Assembly: GCA_015060925.1 (NCBI GenBank)
Contig: SUXM01000004.1
Span: forward strand, 81,516 to 145,515
From: Parabacteroides distasonis
GTDB lineage: Bacteria > Bacteroidota > Bacteroidia > Bacteroidales > Tannerellaceae
Reading direction: 5' to 3'
DNA length: 64,000 nt
Shown here: positions 1 to 9,506 of the stretch, piece by piece
Layout: each line of letters opens with the position of its first letter
Numbering within the stretch: the stretch's first letter is position 1
Program-made: the position numbers and the translations under genes
The notes under the pieces: model-generated
The model's input: the letters and a program-made list of their open reading frames with translations, nothing else
What the model was told of the DNA's origin: nothing
The model's database searches: none

Positions 1-1
1 A

Positions 2-1471
2 GAGGATCTTCCTTTTTATGCAGGAGAGACTACAGTGACGGTATCAAGAGGAAAAGAGGTAACGGCAAATATAAAATGTAAATTGGCGAATGTCAAGGTG
101 ACGGTTAATTTTGACTCCTCTTTTGGCAAGACATTCAAAGCGGCAGAGGTCAGTATCAGTTCGTTGTTGACCGGTGTTGAGGCGCAAGATTTCAAGATGG
201 GAACAGCCAAAGGGGCAGTTTATTTTCCGGAAGGTGATATTGTGGCTTTGATTCGTGTGACCAACTTTGAGGATAATGTTTATATCCAACGGGATACGAT
301 TGAAAACGTGAAAGCAAATGACCATTATATCTTTAATTACAAGGTGAAGTTGGTGGGAGAAGGCGATGTGCAGATTGAGGTGGATGAGTCAGAGAGTGTT
401 TATACCTTTACCTTTGAATTGGATCCGACACCTAAAACCACGTTGGAAGCAGACACACCTATCCCGGGTAATGTTTGGAGCAGCTTTGTTCATGTGACCG
501 GTAAGATTAAGACGAAAGAAAGTGATAACCAGACATTTGATAACTCCTCTATGTATTTTGAATATCAAGAATATGGTGATGAGGATTGGGAGAAAGTTCA
601 AGCAACAAGTGTCGGAGGAGATGCTTATAAAGCCAAACTGACCGGTTTGAAGGCGGCTACCTCTTATAAACTTCGTTTGGCTTATAGGGCAGGAAATGAG
701 GAATATGTGAGTGGTGAAAGAAGTTTCACTACAGATATTGTAACCGTTTTACCAAATGGTGACATGGAAAATTGGACTCAAGATGGTAAAACAATTGATT
801 TGGGAGGTGGAGTTTTTTGGGATTCAAGTAATCCGGGTACTACAACGGGTGCAGGAGCCATTGTTAATGTCAATCCCACTCAAGGAGTTTCTTCTCCTAA
901 GCATGGAGGTAGTAAAGCTGCACAATTGAAATCTCAGTTTGCAAGCGCAGTTGGTATAGGTAAATTTGCTGCTGCAAGTTTATATGCAGGTGCTTTTTAT
1001 AAATTGGTTGGAACAAATGGAGCACGGCTTGATTGGGGACGTCCGTTTATTGCTCGTCCTACACAATTGAAAGGTTGGTATCAATATACCACTGGAAAAG
1101 TAGATTATGATGGTGACGGTCCTCTTTCTAAGAATGACAATGATTTATGGTCTGCTCAAGTGGTATTGGTGGATTTGGGTTCAGCTAATTATGTTCGAGT
1201 AGATAATACAGATATGTCTACTTTCCCGGATTGGAATACTGATTCACGTGTGATTGCGTATGGTAAATTGTCGGATGATTTTTGCAAACAGCAGAAGACA
1301 AATTGGACTCAATTTGTGATTGATTTGGATTATAAGAATTTGACAAAGAAACCAACACATATTATTATAGTGTTTTCATCCAGTAAGTATGGAGACTATT
1401 TTGAAGGTAGTACAAGTAGTTTGCTTTACTTGGATGATTTGGAGTTTGTCTATGGTGAACCTAATTTTTGA
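2..1471 (+). CDS. DUF4493/PCMD surface protein, 5' end outside the window
   Basis: The reading frame is open from base 2, so the true start lies upstream and only the C-terminal part is visible. The first ~130 residues match the end of a DUF4493 domain (the FYAGETTVTV and CKLANVKVTV words typical of the family). A fibronectin-III-like segment follows (about 145-230), then a PCMD-type beta domain beginning at LPNGDMENW and ending at LYLDDLEFVYG. No enzymatic residues are recognised. The family is known in Bacteroidales surface lipoproteins and its function is not established. Bases after about 740 look AT-richer than the first half. It heads a co-directional run of related surface genes, with a 20 nt gap to the next. 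Confidence 0.8.
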   Translation, partial: EDLPFYAGETTVTVSRGKEVTANIKCKLANVKVTVNFDSSFGKTFKAAEVSISSLLTGVEAQDFKMGTAKGAVYFPEGDIVALIRVTNFEDNVYIQRDTIENVKANDHYIFNYKVKLVGEGDVQIEVDESESVYTFTFELDPTPKTTLEADTPIPGNVWSSFVHVTGKIKTKESDNQTFDNSSMYFEYQEYGDEDWEKVQATSVGGDAYKAKLTGLKAATSYKLRLAYRAGNEEYVSGERSFTTDIVTVLPNGDMENWTQDGKTIDLGGGVFWDSSNPGTTTGAGAIVNVNPTQGVSSPKHGGSKAAQLKSQFASAVGIGKFAAASLYAGAFYKLVGTNGARLDWGRPFIARPTQLKGWYQYTTGKVDYDGDGPLSKNDNDLWSAQVVLVDLGSANYVRVDNTDMSTFPDWNTDSRVIAYGKLSDDFCKQQKTNWTQFVIDLDYKNLTKKPTHIIIVFSSSKYGDYFEGSTSSLLYLDDLEFVYGEPNF

Positions 1472-1491
1472 TTAAGTTTGAATAATAACAG

Positions 1492-2241
1492 ATGAAAAAT
1501 AAATTTTCTATCATACTACTATTTGTGATGTTGGGGGTTGTGTCAGTGGTGGCACAATCCTCTCGTCGAGTGGAACGTATTGATCGTGAGGTGCAAAAGG
1601 CTGTCTTTATTCCGAAAGGCTCTTGGATGGTCGGGGGATCGGTTTCCTATTCGGAACATGATGAAGGGAACCTTAACTTCTTAGTGTTGAAAGATGTGGA
1701 AGGGGAAGGCTATAACTTTAGTGTCAGCCCCTATTTCGGTTATTTCTTTCGGGATAACATTGCCATTGGTGGACGTTTTGCCTACAAGCGTGACTATTTG
1801 GATTTAGGAAACTTTGATCTTAATTTGGGTGAGGACTTTAACATCAGCTTGAAGGATATCTACTATTTGGAACACAAGTATGAAGCCTCTATGTTCGTGC
1901 GTACCTATATGCCAATCGGACGCAGCAAGATCTTCGGTCTGTTTAATGAGGCTCGTTTAACCTACGGATATGGAACAGGGAAGAACTCGACCGGTTCGGG
2001 TACTGAGTATGACGGTACTTATCAGACGGTACAGAACATGCAGATCGGGTTTGCTCCGGGGCTGACAGCTTTTATTACCAACTGGTCGGCGGTGGAGGTC
2101 TCTGTCGGTGTGATGGGGTTTGACTTTAAGTGGTTAGATCAGGAGACCAATCAGGTGGAGACGGGTAAGCAGCGTGTCTCTTCCGGTAACTTCAAGATCA
2201 ACCTTTTCTCAATCAACATAGGTATGACCATTTATTTGTAA
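1492..2241 (+). CDS. Outer-membrane beta-barrel protein of the DUF4493/PCMD cluster
   Basis: 249 residues with a clear Sec signal peptide (MKNKFSIILLFVMLGVVSVVA, cut before Q). The mature part alternates hydrophobic and polar residues and has repeated aromatic-ended strands (FGYFF, GFDFKW, and a terminal IGMTIYL), as expected for a small 8-10-stranded outer-membrane barrel. No enzymatic motif is seen. It sits between two PCMD genes with a 7 nt gap to the next, so it is probably co-transcribed and may anchor or accompany the lipoproteins. That role is inferred from position only. Confidence 0.75.
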   Translation: MKNKFSIILLFVMLGVVSVVAQSSRRVERIDREVQKAVFIPKGSWMVGGSVSYSEHDEGNLNFLVLKDVEGEGYNFSVSPYFGYFFRDNIAIGGRFAYKRDYLDLGNFDLNLGEDFNISLKDIYYLEHKYEASMFVRTYMPIGRSKIFGLFNEARLTYGYGTGKNSTGSGTEYDGTYQTVQNMQIGFAPGLTAFITNWSAVEVSVGVMGFDFKWLDQETNQVETGKQRVSSGNFKINLFSINIGMTIYL

Positions 2242-2248
2242 TATACAG

Positions 2249-3901
2249 ATGATAAAGAGATTAAGTTATTATATCGGGTGTTTGTGGCTCATGGTAAGTT
2301 GTGCCATTGAGAATGATATACCCTACCCATTGATTGATGGTGCTATTGTGGCAATCGAGGTCGAAGGGCAGCGTGCCGGTACGGACGGGCAGAGCATGGA
2401 TGCCACGATCAATGCCAAAGACCGGACGATCAAGTTATTTGTAAACGACTCGGTAGATGTTTCCAAACTGAAGATTAAACGGTTGGAAATCACTGAGAAT
2501 GCGAAGCTGACTCCCGATTCATCCGCTTGTGTGGATGTCGATCATTTCCCGACAGTCGGCTTTGCCTCTTTGAAAGAGCTATCTTCAACGGCTAATACCC
2601 GGGTGGATTTTTCCAAACCGGTGCTTTTTACGATCAGTACCTATCAGGACTATGTCTGGACGGTCTCAGTGGAACAGATTGTCAATCGAGAGATAGATGT
2701 GGTGAACCAGATCGGGGATGCGGTGATTGATACCTATAGCCGTAAAGCAGTCATCTATGTGTCGACTGAACAGTCGTTGCGCAAGTTGCAGGTGAATAAG
2801 ATGAATTTAGGAGGGGAATATGGACGAGTCGAACCGGATCCGACCCAGATAACCGACTATTCTTCTCCACGTGAGTTTTATGTCAAACATGCGTGGGAAG
2901 AGGTTATGACCAAATGGACGGTCTATGTCTATCATCAGGCAAGCAGCTCGGCTTCGGCTGAAGCTTTTGCAATGGTGACAAAAGCCACTTTGACCGGTAA
3001 GGTGCAGAGCGGTAAGACCCCGGTGGTGGAATATAAGGAGCAGAGCGGTTCGACCTGGAATACGTTGGCTGCTTCCGGTGTAACTACCTCAGGTACATCA
3101 TTTAAAGCGCAGTTGACCGGGTTGAAAGCGAGTACGACCTATCAATACCGTATCAGTGTGGATGGTGAAGCCGGCGAGGAACAATCTTTTACAACTGCAG
3201 CAGCCATTCCGTTGGAGAATGGTAACTTCGATAGCTGGTGTACCAATGAAACCAATACGAAATTGTGGCAACCTTGGGCAGACGGGGCAAACTCTTTTTG
3301 GGATACCGGTAACCGGGGGGCGACAACGGTAGGGGATAGCAATTCCATACCGACAACTGAGACCTGCAACGGTTCAGGTAAGGCGGCCTCTTTGGAATCT
3401 AAATGGATTGTGTTGAAGTTTGCTGCGGGTAACATCTTTACCGGAACGTATAAGAAAACGGATGGAACGAATGGGGTCTTGGATTTCGGTCGCCCGTTCA
3501 ACTCTTTCCCGACCAAATTGCGTGTGAACTATAAATATAACTGTGCGACAATCGATAAGGTGGGTGACGATGCGATGCAGCATCTGAAAGGTCGTCCCGA
3601 TTCGTGCCAGATTTATATTGCATTGACCGATTGGGATCAGCCGTTGGAGATTCGTACACGTCCCTCTAATCGTCAGTTGTTCGACCCGAACGACCCGAAA
3701 GTGATTGCTTACGGTACGTTGATCAAAGGGGAATCGGTCACCTCTTGGACACAGGCAGATATTGAATTGGAGTACCGATATACCAACCGCACACCGAAAT
3801 ATCTCTTGATCGTGGCTTCGTCCAGCAAGTATGGTGATTATTTCACCGGAGGTGTGGGTAGCAAGTTGTGGTTAGACAATTGTGAACTGATTTATGACTG
3901 A
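2249..3901 (+). CDS. PCMD-domain lipoprotein
   Basis: 550 residues. The N-terminus carries a lipoprotein signal with a lipobox ending VSC at residue 18, followed by AIEND. Residues ~30-230 form two Ig/DUF5018-like modules (repeated 'V..I....Y..TVYV' pattern). A fibronectin-III-like module follows (TLTGKVQSGKTPVVEYK to EQSFTTAAA, ~250-315), then a PCMD domain from LENGNFDSW to LWLDNCELIYD. The C-terminal domain closely resembles those of the genes starting at 2 and 3908 (shared SSSKYGDYF and D.GRPF words). Probably anchored in the outer membrane; function unknown. 6 nt gap to the next gene. Confidence 0.8.
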   Translation: MIKRLSYYIGCLWLMVSCAIENDIPYPLIDGAIVAIEVEGQRAGTDGQSMDATINAKDRTIKLFVNDSVDVSKLKIKRLEITENAKLTPDSSACVDVDHFPTVGFASLKELSSTANTRVDFSKPVLFTISTYQDYVWTVSVEQIVNREIDVVNQIGDAVIDTYSRKAVIYVSTEQSLRKLQVNKMNLGGEYGRVEPDPTQITDYSSPREFYVKHAWEEVMTKWTVYVYHQASSSASAEAFAMVTKATLTGKVQSGKTPVVEYKEQSGSTWNTLAASGVTTSGTSFKAQLTGLKASTTYQYRISVDGEAGEEQSFTTAAAIPLENGNFDSWCTNETNTKLWQPWADGANSFWDTGNRGATTVGDSNSIPTTETCNGSGKAASLESKWIVLKFAAGNIFTGTYKKTDGTNGVLDFGRPFNSFPTKLRVNYKYNCATIDKVGDDAMQHLKGRPDSCQIYIALTDWDQPLEIRTRPSNRQLFDPNDPKVIAYGTLIKGESVTSWTQADIELEYRYTNRTPKYLLIVASSSKYGDYFTGGVGSKLWLDNCELIYD

Positions 3902-3907
3902 TAAAGA

Positions 3908-6130
3908 ATGAGATATATCTCTCTATATATGACAGGGTTGTTGTTGGCTTTGTTCGGTACAGCATGTCTGCAAGAGACCTTGACGGAATCGACAAAGGGT
4001 AGTTTCCAAATCACCCTGTTAGACGATACTGAGGCTACGGATGTATGGACGAAAGCTTCGCCGTTGAAGCTCCCGGCGACCATCGCAGAGGAATTTCATC
4101 TGACCATCACCAAGGAATCCAACGGCTTTGTCTTGTATGACGGTGGTTATACGGATGAACCGATTCCGGCGGCAGCGGCTCTCTATACGTTAGAGGCTAC
4201 CTTCGGGGAAAACAATATTTTGGAGGTGAACAGCCCCTATTTCGTAGGAGAGAAGAATGGGGTTGAGGTTGTGGCTACTGAACCGACTCTTGTCGAGTTG
4301 CCTTGCCGTTTGGCGAATGCGTTGACCTCTGTTCGTTTTGGGGAAGAGGATGTGAACCGTCCGAAGTTTGATGAACTGTATGCGCCGGGTTACGGGGTGA
4401 AGATTGCCATTGGACATTATTCAACGGTACTGACCGATAGCATGAAGGTGGCTTATTACAAGGCGGGGACGAACCCGGCAGAAGTGAGTTTCTCGTTTGT
4501 CGGTGTGATCAAAAGCAACGGGCAGGCAGTGGAATATCCGTTGACAACAGATGCCTTCCCGGTATTGGGACAGGCGGCATCTTATAGAGCCGGTGCCCAT
4601 ATCCGTTTGGTGTTGGATATGGCTCCGATGGCGACCGGTCTGATCCCGACCATTGTCTCAGCAGAGGTGGTACAAGAAACCATCGAAGAGACCTTCCCGA
4701 TGGAATGGTTGCCCAAGCCACAAGTAGAGGCAAGAGGGGATTTTGATTCTAACAATAAGATTCTCTTTTACGAGACCGAACAACCTACCGGAAGCATCAA
4801 GTTTAATTCGGCTTTGGGATTGCAGGAACTGAAGTTTACCATAGACTTTGACGACCCAACCTATAGTGCTTTGAATGGCGACTATACCCTAAGTACGATG
4901 ACCGAGTCACAGAAGCAAGCCTTTGCAGAAGCCGGCATCATCCTGCCTCTCTTGGATAATACCGCAGAAAATGATAGTATTGGGGTGACCGAACTGATGA
5001 AGAAGCTAACTTATGCTTCGAATGACAGTAAAGAGGTCTCCAATGTGGTTCGTTTGACCGAGGTAAAGGCTAATAATAAGTATGTGGAGAACCTTGGTGG
5101 TTATACGCTATCCATCAAGCAAAAGCCGGAGTTTAAAGTGAATGTGCAAGATTATAATATCTGGTCTAAGGAATTTACGGCAGATAAAGCAACTGTAACC
5201 TCTGATGATCCGGAGGCTGTTTATGCGGGTATTGTATATCAGTATAGTGAAGATGATCGGAACACTTGGAAAGTTTGTAATGATTGTAATGCGTCAAGTT
5301 TCCATTATAGACAGGCCTTTTCTGATCATCCGTCCAATCGATCGATATGGGTCAGAGCCATATTCAGGGGCTTTGAATCCAATAGGGTTATGATTGACAT
5401 GGAAGAACCTAAACCTTTGCCAAATGGAAATATGGATGCATGGACGGCAAGCACTCGTCCTGTAAAAATTAGTGTTTTGGGAAGTACGAAATATCAACCC
5501 ATTTATTACCCATGGATAACTGGTTCTGTTGTGCAATGGTGGGATACCAATAATAATGAATCGATGCTTCAAGAGGTAACAACTGCTTATTTGGATTACA
5601 AATGTTTCCCGACGACTTCGTTTGAATCTCCCGGATATGGTGGAACGGGTAAAGCGGCTGTCATTCGTTCAGTATCGACAGCGAGTGCAAATTCTGAATG
5701 GTCAGGAGCTGGTAAAAAACGTGGTATTTTATATGTAGGAACGACCGATTATGATGGTAATCGGACAGAGGGGCAGTCGTGGGCTTCCCGACCGACCCAT
5801 TTGGCTTTCCACTATAAATACGATAGTTATGATAATGAACGTTTTGGCGCTTATATAGAATTGTATAATGGTGGTACGTTGATTGCAAATGGACAATATC
5901 TGTCTGTTAATAATGTGTCTATACCTTCTTATTCCTATATGGAGGTTCCTTTGACCTATTCTAATACGAATTTGAAAGCGACTTCCATCAAGATCCGTTT
6001 CTATTCGGTGGCAGATGGGGATGAACCTGCAACGAGAAGATTAGATGTGACAATTCCGGCAGGGAATTATAAGATTTGGGGAGGTAGCGTCTTGACTATC
6101 GACGACATCCAATTAATCTATGACAAATAA
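3908..6130 (+). CDS. DUF4493-PCMD lipoprotein
   Basis: 740 residues. The lipoprotein signal ends at LFGTAC (Cys20). DUF4493 spans roughly residues 30-240 (YTLEATFG and SPYFVGE words, then PCRLANALTSV). Beta-rich linker modules follow, and a PCMD-type domain starts near residue 500 (LPNGNMDAW) and ends at ILTIDDIQLIYDK-like residues. The region from about 5110 to 5960 is visibly AT-richer than its flanks, suggesting that the C-terminal module has a different history. Start chosen at the ATG directly before the signal peptide. Likely surface-exposed; no function assigned to the family. Confidence 0.8.
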   Translation: MRYISLYMTGLLLALFGTACLQETLTESTKGSFQITLLDDTEATDVWTKASPLKLPATIAEEFHLTITKESNGFVLYDGGYTDEPIPAAAALYTLEATFGENNILEVNSPYFVGEKNGVEVVATEPTLVELPCRLANALTSVRFGEEDVNRPKFDELYAPGYGVKIAIGHYSTVLTDSMKVAYYKAGTNPAEVSFSFVGVIKSNGQAVEYPLTTDAFPVLGQAASYRAGAHIRLVLDMAPMATGLIPTIVSAEVVQETIEETFPMEWLPKPQVEARGDFDSNNKILFYETEQPTGSIKFNSALGLQELKFTIDFDDPTYSALNGDYTLSTMTESQKQAFAEAGIILPLLDNTAENDSIGVTELMKKLTYASNDSKEVSNVVRLTEVKANNKYVENLGGYTLSIKQKPEFKVNVQDYNIWSKEFTADKATVTSDDPEAVYAGIVYQYSEDDRNTWKVCNDCNASSFHYRQAFSDHPSNRSIWVRAIFRGFESNRVMIDMEEPKPLPNGNMDAWTASTRPVKISVLGSTKYQPIYYPWITGSVVQWWDTNNNESMLQEVTTAYLDYKCFPTTSFESPGYGGTGKAAVIRSVSTASANSEWSGAGKKRGILYVGTTDYDGNRTEGQSWASRPTHLAFHYKYDSYDNERFGAYIELYNGGTLIANGQYLSVNNVSIPSYSYMEVPLTYSNTNLKATSIKIRFYSVADGDEPATRRLDVTIPAGNYKIWGGSVLTIDDIQLIYDK

Positions 6131-6131
6131 G

Positions 6132-6821
6132 ATGAAAAGCTATATTTTATCCATATTATCTCTATGCTTGCTGTTGGTGGGATGCCAGCAGGAGCAGTTG
6201 ATGGAGCAGCAGGGAACGGGCTATCTGTCGTTGGAGAGCCTGACTGTAATGGCTGTTGCCAACCAACCGGTCACACGTGCCGGTTTGGAAGAGGGATTGG
6301 GTTTCAAGGTATTGGATGCAAATAATCAAGAGATAATCAACTATGCTCCGAATGGAGATTATACCTCGCAGCTGTTTGAATTGGCTGCCGGTAACTATAC
6401 GTTGGAGGCATACAACCAAGCCTATTTGGAGGGAACAAATTGGAGTAACAGCGAGTTGGGCGAACCGATTCGCTATATCAGACATCCTTTTGCAATCGAA
6501 GCAAATAAAACCAACTACCTCAAGGTGGAGGTTCCCATGATTAACTTTGCTGTCTGCTTGGAGAGCGTAGAGGGAGAGGAGTTCTTCCAGAAGTTTGAAT
6601 TGGTGGTCAGTATGGGTGACCGAGTGCTTGGGTTGAATAAAGGGGGAGTAGGTTATTTCCCTCCGGTGACAGGAGGTGAAACGCTCACTTATTCAATCTC
6701 TTATCTGAATGATGATGGTGACAGTGCAACAGGTAACGTACAGATGTTGACACCAACAGCCAATACCCAATATAATTTTATCTATAACGTCGAAACGAAC
6801 ACCGTTCAAATAAATGAATAG
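6132..6821 (+). CDS. DUF4493 lipoprotein, short
   Basis: 229 residues from the ATG at 6132, which puts the lipobox LLVGC at residues 14-18. An in-frame ATG at 6120 overlaps the previous gene and would add four residues. The body is a single DUF4493 domain: YTLEAYN, YIRHPFAIEANKTNYLKVEV and a VCLESVEGEEF core. There is no PCMD domain, so it is a one-domain member of the cluster. It overlaps or abuts both neighbours, indicating translational coupling in one operon. Confidence 0.75.
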   Translation: MKSYILSILSLCLLLVGCQQEQLMEQQGTGYLSLESLTVMAVANQPVTRAGLEEGLGFKVLDANNQEIINYAPNGDYTSQLFELAAGNYTLEAYNQAYLEGTNWSNSELGEPIRYIRHPFAIEANKTNYLKVEVPMINFAVCLESVEGEEFFQKFELVVSMGDRVLGLNKGGVGYFPPVTGGETLTYSISYLNDDGDSATGNVQMLTPTANTQYNFIYNVETNTVQINE

Positions 6822-6825
6822 GAAT

Positions 6826-8580
6826 ATGAAAACATTTACATATCAAATAGCCTATTTGTGGCTTAGCCTCATTCTTCTCCTCCCTGCCTGTGTGCAAGAG
6901 GAGTTACAACAGATTCCGAACGAAGGGGAAGGTATCTTGCGGTTGAGTAGTCCGACTGTGATTGCTACGCTCTCTTCTGATAAGGATACGAAGGCGACTG
7001 CTTCGTTGCCGGATGGAATTGGTACGCCGGATGCATCTGCCTTTCAGATAGATATTTATAATGAAGCAGGTACTGAGCTTGTAAAAGGGGATGTTAATAC
7101 CACTGAGGAATATGTGTTGGCTACAGGGAAATATAGGATAAAGGTGACACCTACGACTGCTTCTAACCCCGCATTGATCACGACTACTGCCCCTGCCTAT
7201 TTTGAGGGTAGTACGATTGTGGAGGTAAAACCGTTGCAAGTCAATACGGCGAGTGTGACGGTTTATTGGGGCTATTCGATTTTGAATGTGTCTGTCACTG
7301 ACGATTTGGCTTTCCATCTGAAAACCTGTTCGTTGGAGGTAAAGGTTGGAACAGAGACTCAAACGTATGCCATGAAAAGTGATAAGACTTTTGAAACACT
7401 ATACCTGTTGGGTGGAAGAGATGCTATGGTGACCTTAAAGGGAACGAATTATATGAACGAGGCGGTCTCTGCTGTGTTGCTTCCAAACCAAGAGTTACCA
7501 CGTGCCACCTCGTATGCAATAACAGCCAATCCGGATGATATCAAAAAATTTGACATTATCTCATCTGTGACAGCTGCCCATACCTATAATAGCGGAACAT
7601 TGACAGGAACCGATGTAACCTTGACTATCGCCAATGATATACCTAAAGAGTTGATTTCCAATTGGAGTGCGGAGTTACTATTTGATGGAACTACGGTACG
7701 TACTTATAGCAGTAATCAATCATTAAATGGGGTAGGTTCTCCTGTAATGAATGTGACAACATTTCAATATATTCCGCAAAATGCAACAGAGGGTTGGGAT
7801 TGTGTGCTTCGTTACTCATATAAGATGAACGGGCAGACCTATAATGGTGAAAAGGCTGTCAAGTTAAAAGTACCTGCACCGGAGTTTACTGTGGCGGTAT
7901 CTGCTTATACCTCCTATTCCAAGTATTTGGCGGGAGATATTTCCGGTGCAAACGGTTGTGATCCGGAAACCATCTATGATATGAAAGCGACTCCAACCAT
8001 CTCAAGTGAAGTCTTAAATGCGAATGGTTCAACTTGTACTCTGACATTAGATGGTAATACTGTTTCAGCTGGTAATGCCACATCACAATCATGGGCTGCC
8101 CATACACTTGCTGCCTCTTATACCTTTGATGGTGTAACCGTACAAGATAGCAAAACCTATCATATCACCGGGTTACCGTATAAACCTAATAATATGATAC
8201 AAGCAGATTGGGATTTCTCTTCTTGGAATTGTAAATATAATAGTGGCACAATTCAGCTTGGTGGAGTTAGTGGAAGTGGTGAATGTACTGCAACTTCTAA
8301 GATGGCTTTTAAGATTCCTGCTAATATAGGCGTTAGAGTTAATACAAATGTATCACTTGGATCTTTAAATTTTTTTGATTGGATTACAACGAATTTTACT
8401 GTTTCGATAAATGGAACAGAAATAATAAAACAAAATAGTGGTAAAACTAATGAAAAGAACTATAATTTATCTGGAACAGGAACTTTTATTTCGAGTGCAT
8501 CTCAAATAAAAATGAATAGTTCTTATACGGCTGCAGGTCCTTGGTCTAAAATTCATACATTACATATTTTATATAATTGA
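6826..8580 (+). CDS. DUF4493 lipoprotein with a divergent C-terminal module
   Basis: 584 residues from the ATG at 6826 (an alternative ATG at 6814 overlaps the previous stop). Lipobox LLPAC gives Cys22. DUF4493 covers ~35-240 (YRIKVTPTT, APAYFEGSTIVEVKPLQ). Ig-like repeats follow to ~465, then a C-terminal module of ~120 residues starting near QADWDFSSWN. The last ~380 bases are AT-rich and the module does not look like the PCMD ends of the sister genes. It may be an unrelated binding domain; that is inference. Confidence 0.72.
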   Translation: MKTFTYQIAYLWLSLILLLPACVQEELQQIPNEGEGILRLSSPTVIATLSSDKDTKATASLPDGIGTPDASAFQIDIYNEAGTELVKGDVNTTEEYVLATGKYRIKVTPTTASNPALITTTAPAYFEGSTIVEVKPLQVNTASVTVYWGYSILNVSVTDDLAFHLKTCSLEVKVGTETQTYAMKSDKTFETLYLLGGRDAMVTLKGTNYMNEAVSAVLLPNQELPRATSYAITANPDDIKKFDIISSVTAAHTYNSGTLTGTDVTLTIANDIPKELISNWSAELLFDGTTVRTYSSNQSLNGVGSPVMNVTTFQYIPQNATEGWDCVLRYSYKMNGQTYNGEKAVKLKVPAPEFTVAVSAYTSYSKYLAGDISGANGCDPETIYDMKATPTISSEVLNANGSTCTLTLDGNTVSAGNATSQSWAAHTLAASYTFDGVTVQDSKTYHITGLPYKPNNMIQADWDFSSWNCKYNSGTIQLGGVSGSGECTATSKMAFKIPANIGVRVNTNVSLGSLNFFDWITTNFTVSINGTEIIKQNSGKTNEKNYNLSGTGTFISSASQIKMNSSYTAAGPWSKIHTLHILYN

Positions 8581-8617
8581 ATAAACGATAATAACAACAA
8601 AAATAAAAAATACGACA

Positions 8618-9472
8618 ATGAAGAAAACATTATTAATTGGCTTGGCAGCCGTAGCATTAGGTAGCATGACAGCATGCTCCAATATCTTAGAAGAAGAAGG
8701 AGTGATCTCTGCCAAAACAGGTAAATTAATTATAGGTTTAGAGACAGACGAAGCTGTCAATATTGTAACAAAAGCTGATAATAAAGAAACAGTTACTTTT
8801 ACTGATGCACAAAAACAGGAAATTAAAATTACCGGAACAGCCGGTGATGATGTGGTGAAACCTGGAGATTTTACAGTTCCTACTACAGTAGGAACACATA
8901 CTGTTCCCAAAGGAACTTATTATTTTTCTGCAACAAATGGAACTATGAGTAGTGATTTTGAGTGGGATAAACCTTATTTTTTAGGAAATTGTACTACTAC
9001 AGTTAATGCTAATGGTGTTGCCGCTGAAGCAAAGATTGTTTGTGATTTAACCAATTCAATGATTACTATCGTTAAAGAGTCTTTTGATAATTTGGCTTCA
9101 AAAGGAATAACTGTTACAGATTTGTTTGTAGTGAATCAAAGTGGTAATATAGGAAAGGATACACAGATTACAGCGGATAAACAGACTTTTTATAATAGCT
9201 CAACACAGACAAGTTTAAAAAGTGATGATTTATATGCAAAGGCTGATTTAACAGATGTAAAAGTCGTAATTGATGGCCATTTAACAGATGAATCTTCTAA
9301 AGTTTTTAGAGGGGTAGCAGCGATTAAAAACGGTACTAATATTGGAACAGATAATAAGTATAAGGTAACTTTTAATCTGGATGAGTCACAAGGTTCTTTA
9401 AAACTTTCTTTAGAAGTAAATGGTGAAGTAACACCAATTGATATTGAAGTACCTGTAAATCCATATCAATAA
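8618..9472 (+). CDS. DUF4493 lipoprotein, tandem paralogue 1
   Basis: 284 residues. Lipoprotein signal with lipobox SMTAC followed by SNILEEEG. The rest resembles DUF4493 (GTYYFSATNGTM, KPYFLGNCTT, KIVCDLTNSMITIV). The first ~75 bases are almost identical to those of the gene at 9507, while the mature parts are strongly diverged. AT-rich compared with the genes upstream. Lies 37 nt after the previous stop, so it may belong to the same transcript. Function unknown; probably a surface lipoprotein. Confidence 0.75.
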   Translation: MKKTLLIGLAAVALGSMTACSNILEEEGVISAKTGKLIIGLETDEAVNIVTKADNKETVTFTDAQKQEIKITGTAGDDVVKPGDFTVPTTVGTHTVPKGTYYFSATNGTMSSDFEWDKPYFLGNCTTTVNANGVAAEAKIVCDLTNSMITIVKESFDNLASKGITVTDLFVVNQSGNIGKDTQITADKQTFYNSSTQTSLKSDDLYAKADLTDVKVVIDGHLTDESSKVFRGVAAIKNGTNIGTDNKYKVTFNLDESQGSLKLSLEVNGEVTPIDIEVPVNPYQ

Positions 9473-9506
9473 TTAACTGAATAATAATAAAATAAAAGAT
9501 ACGACA

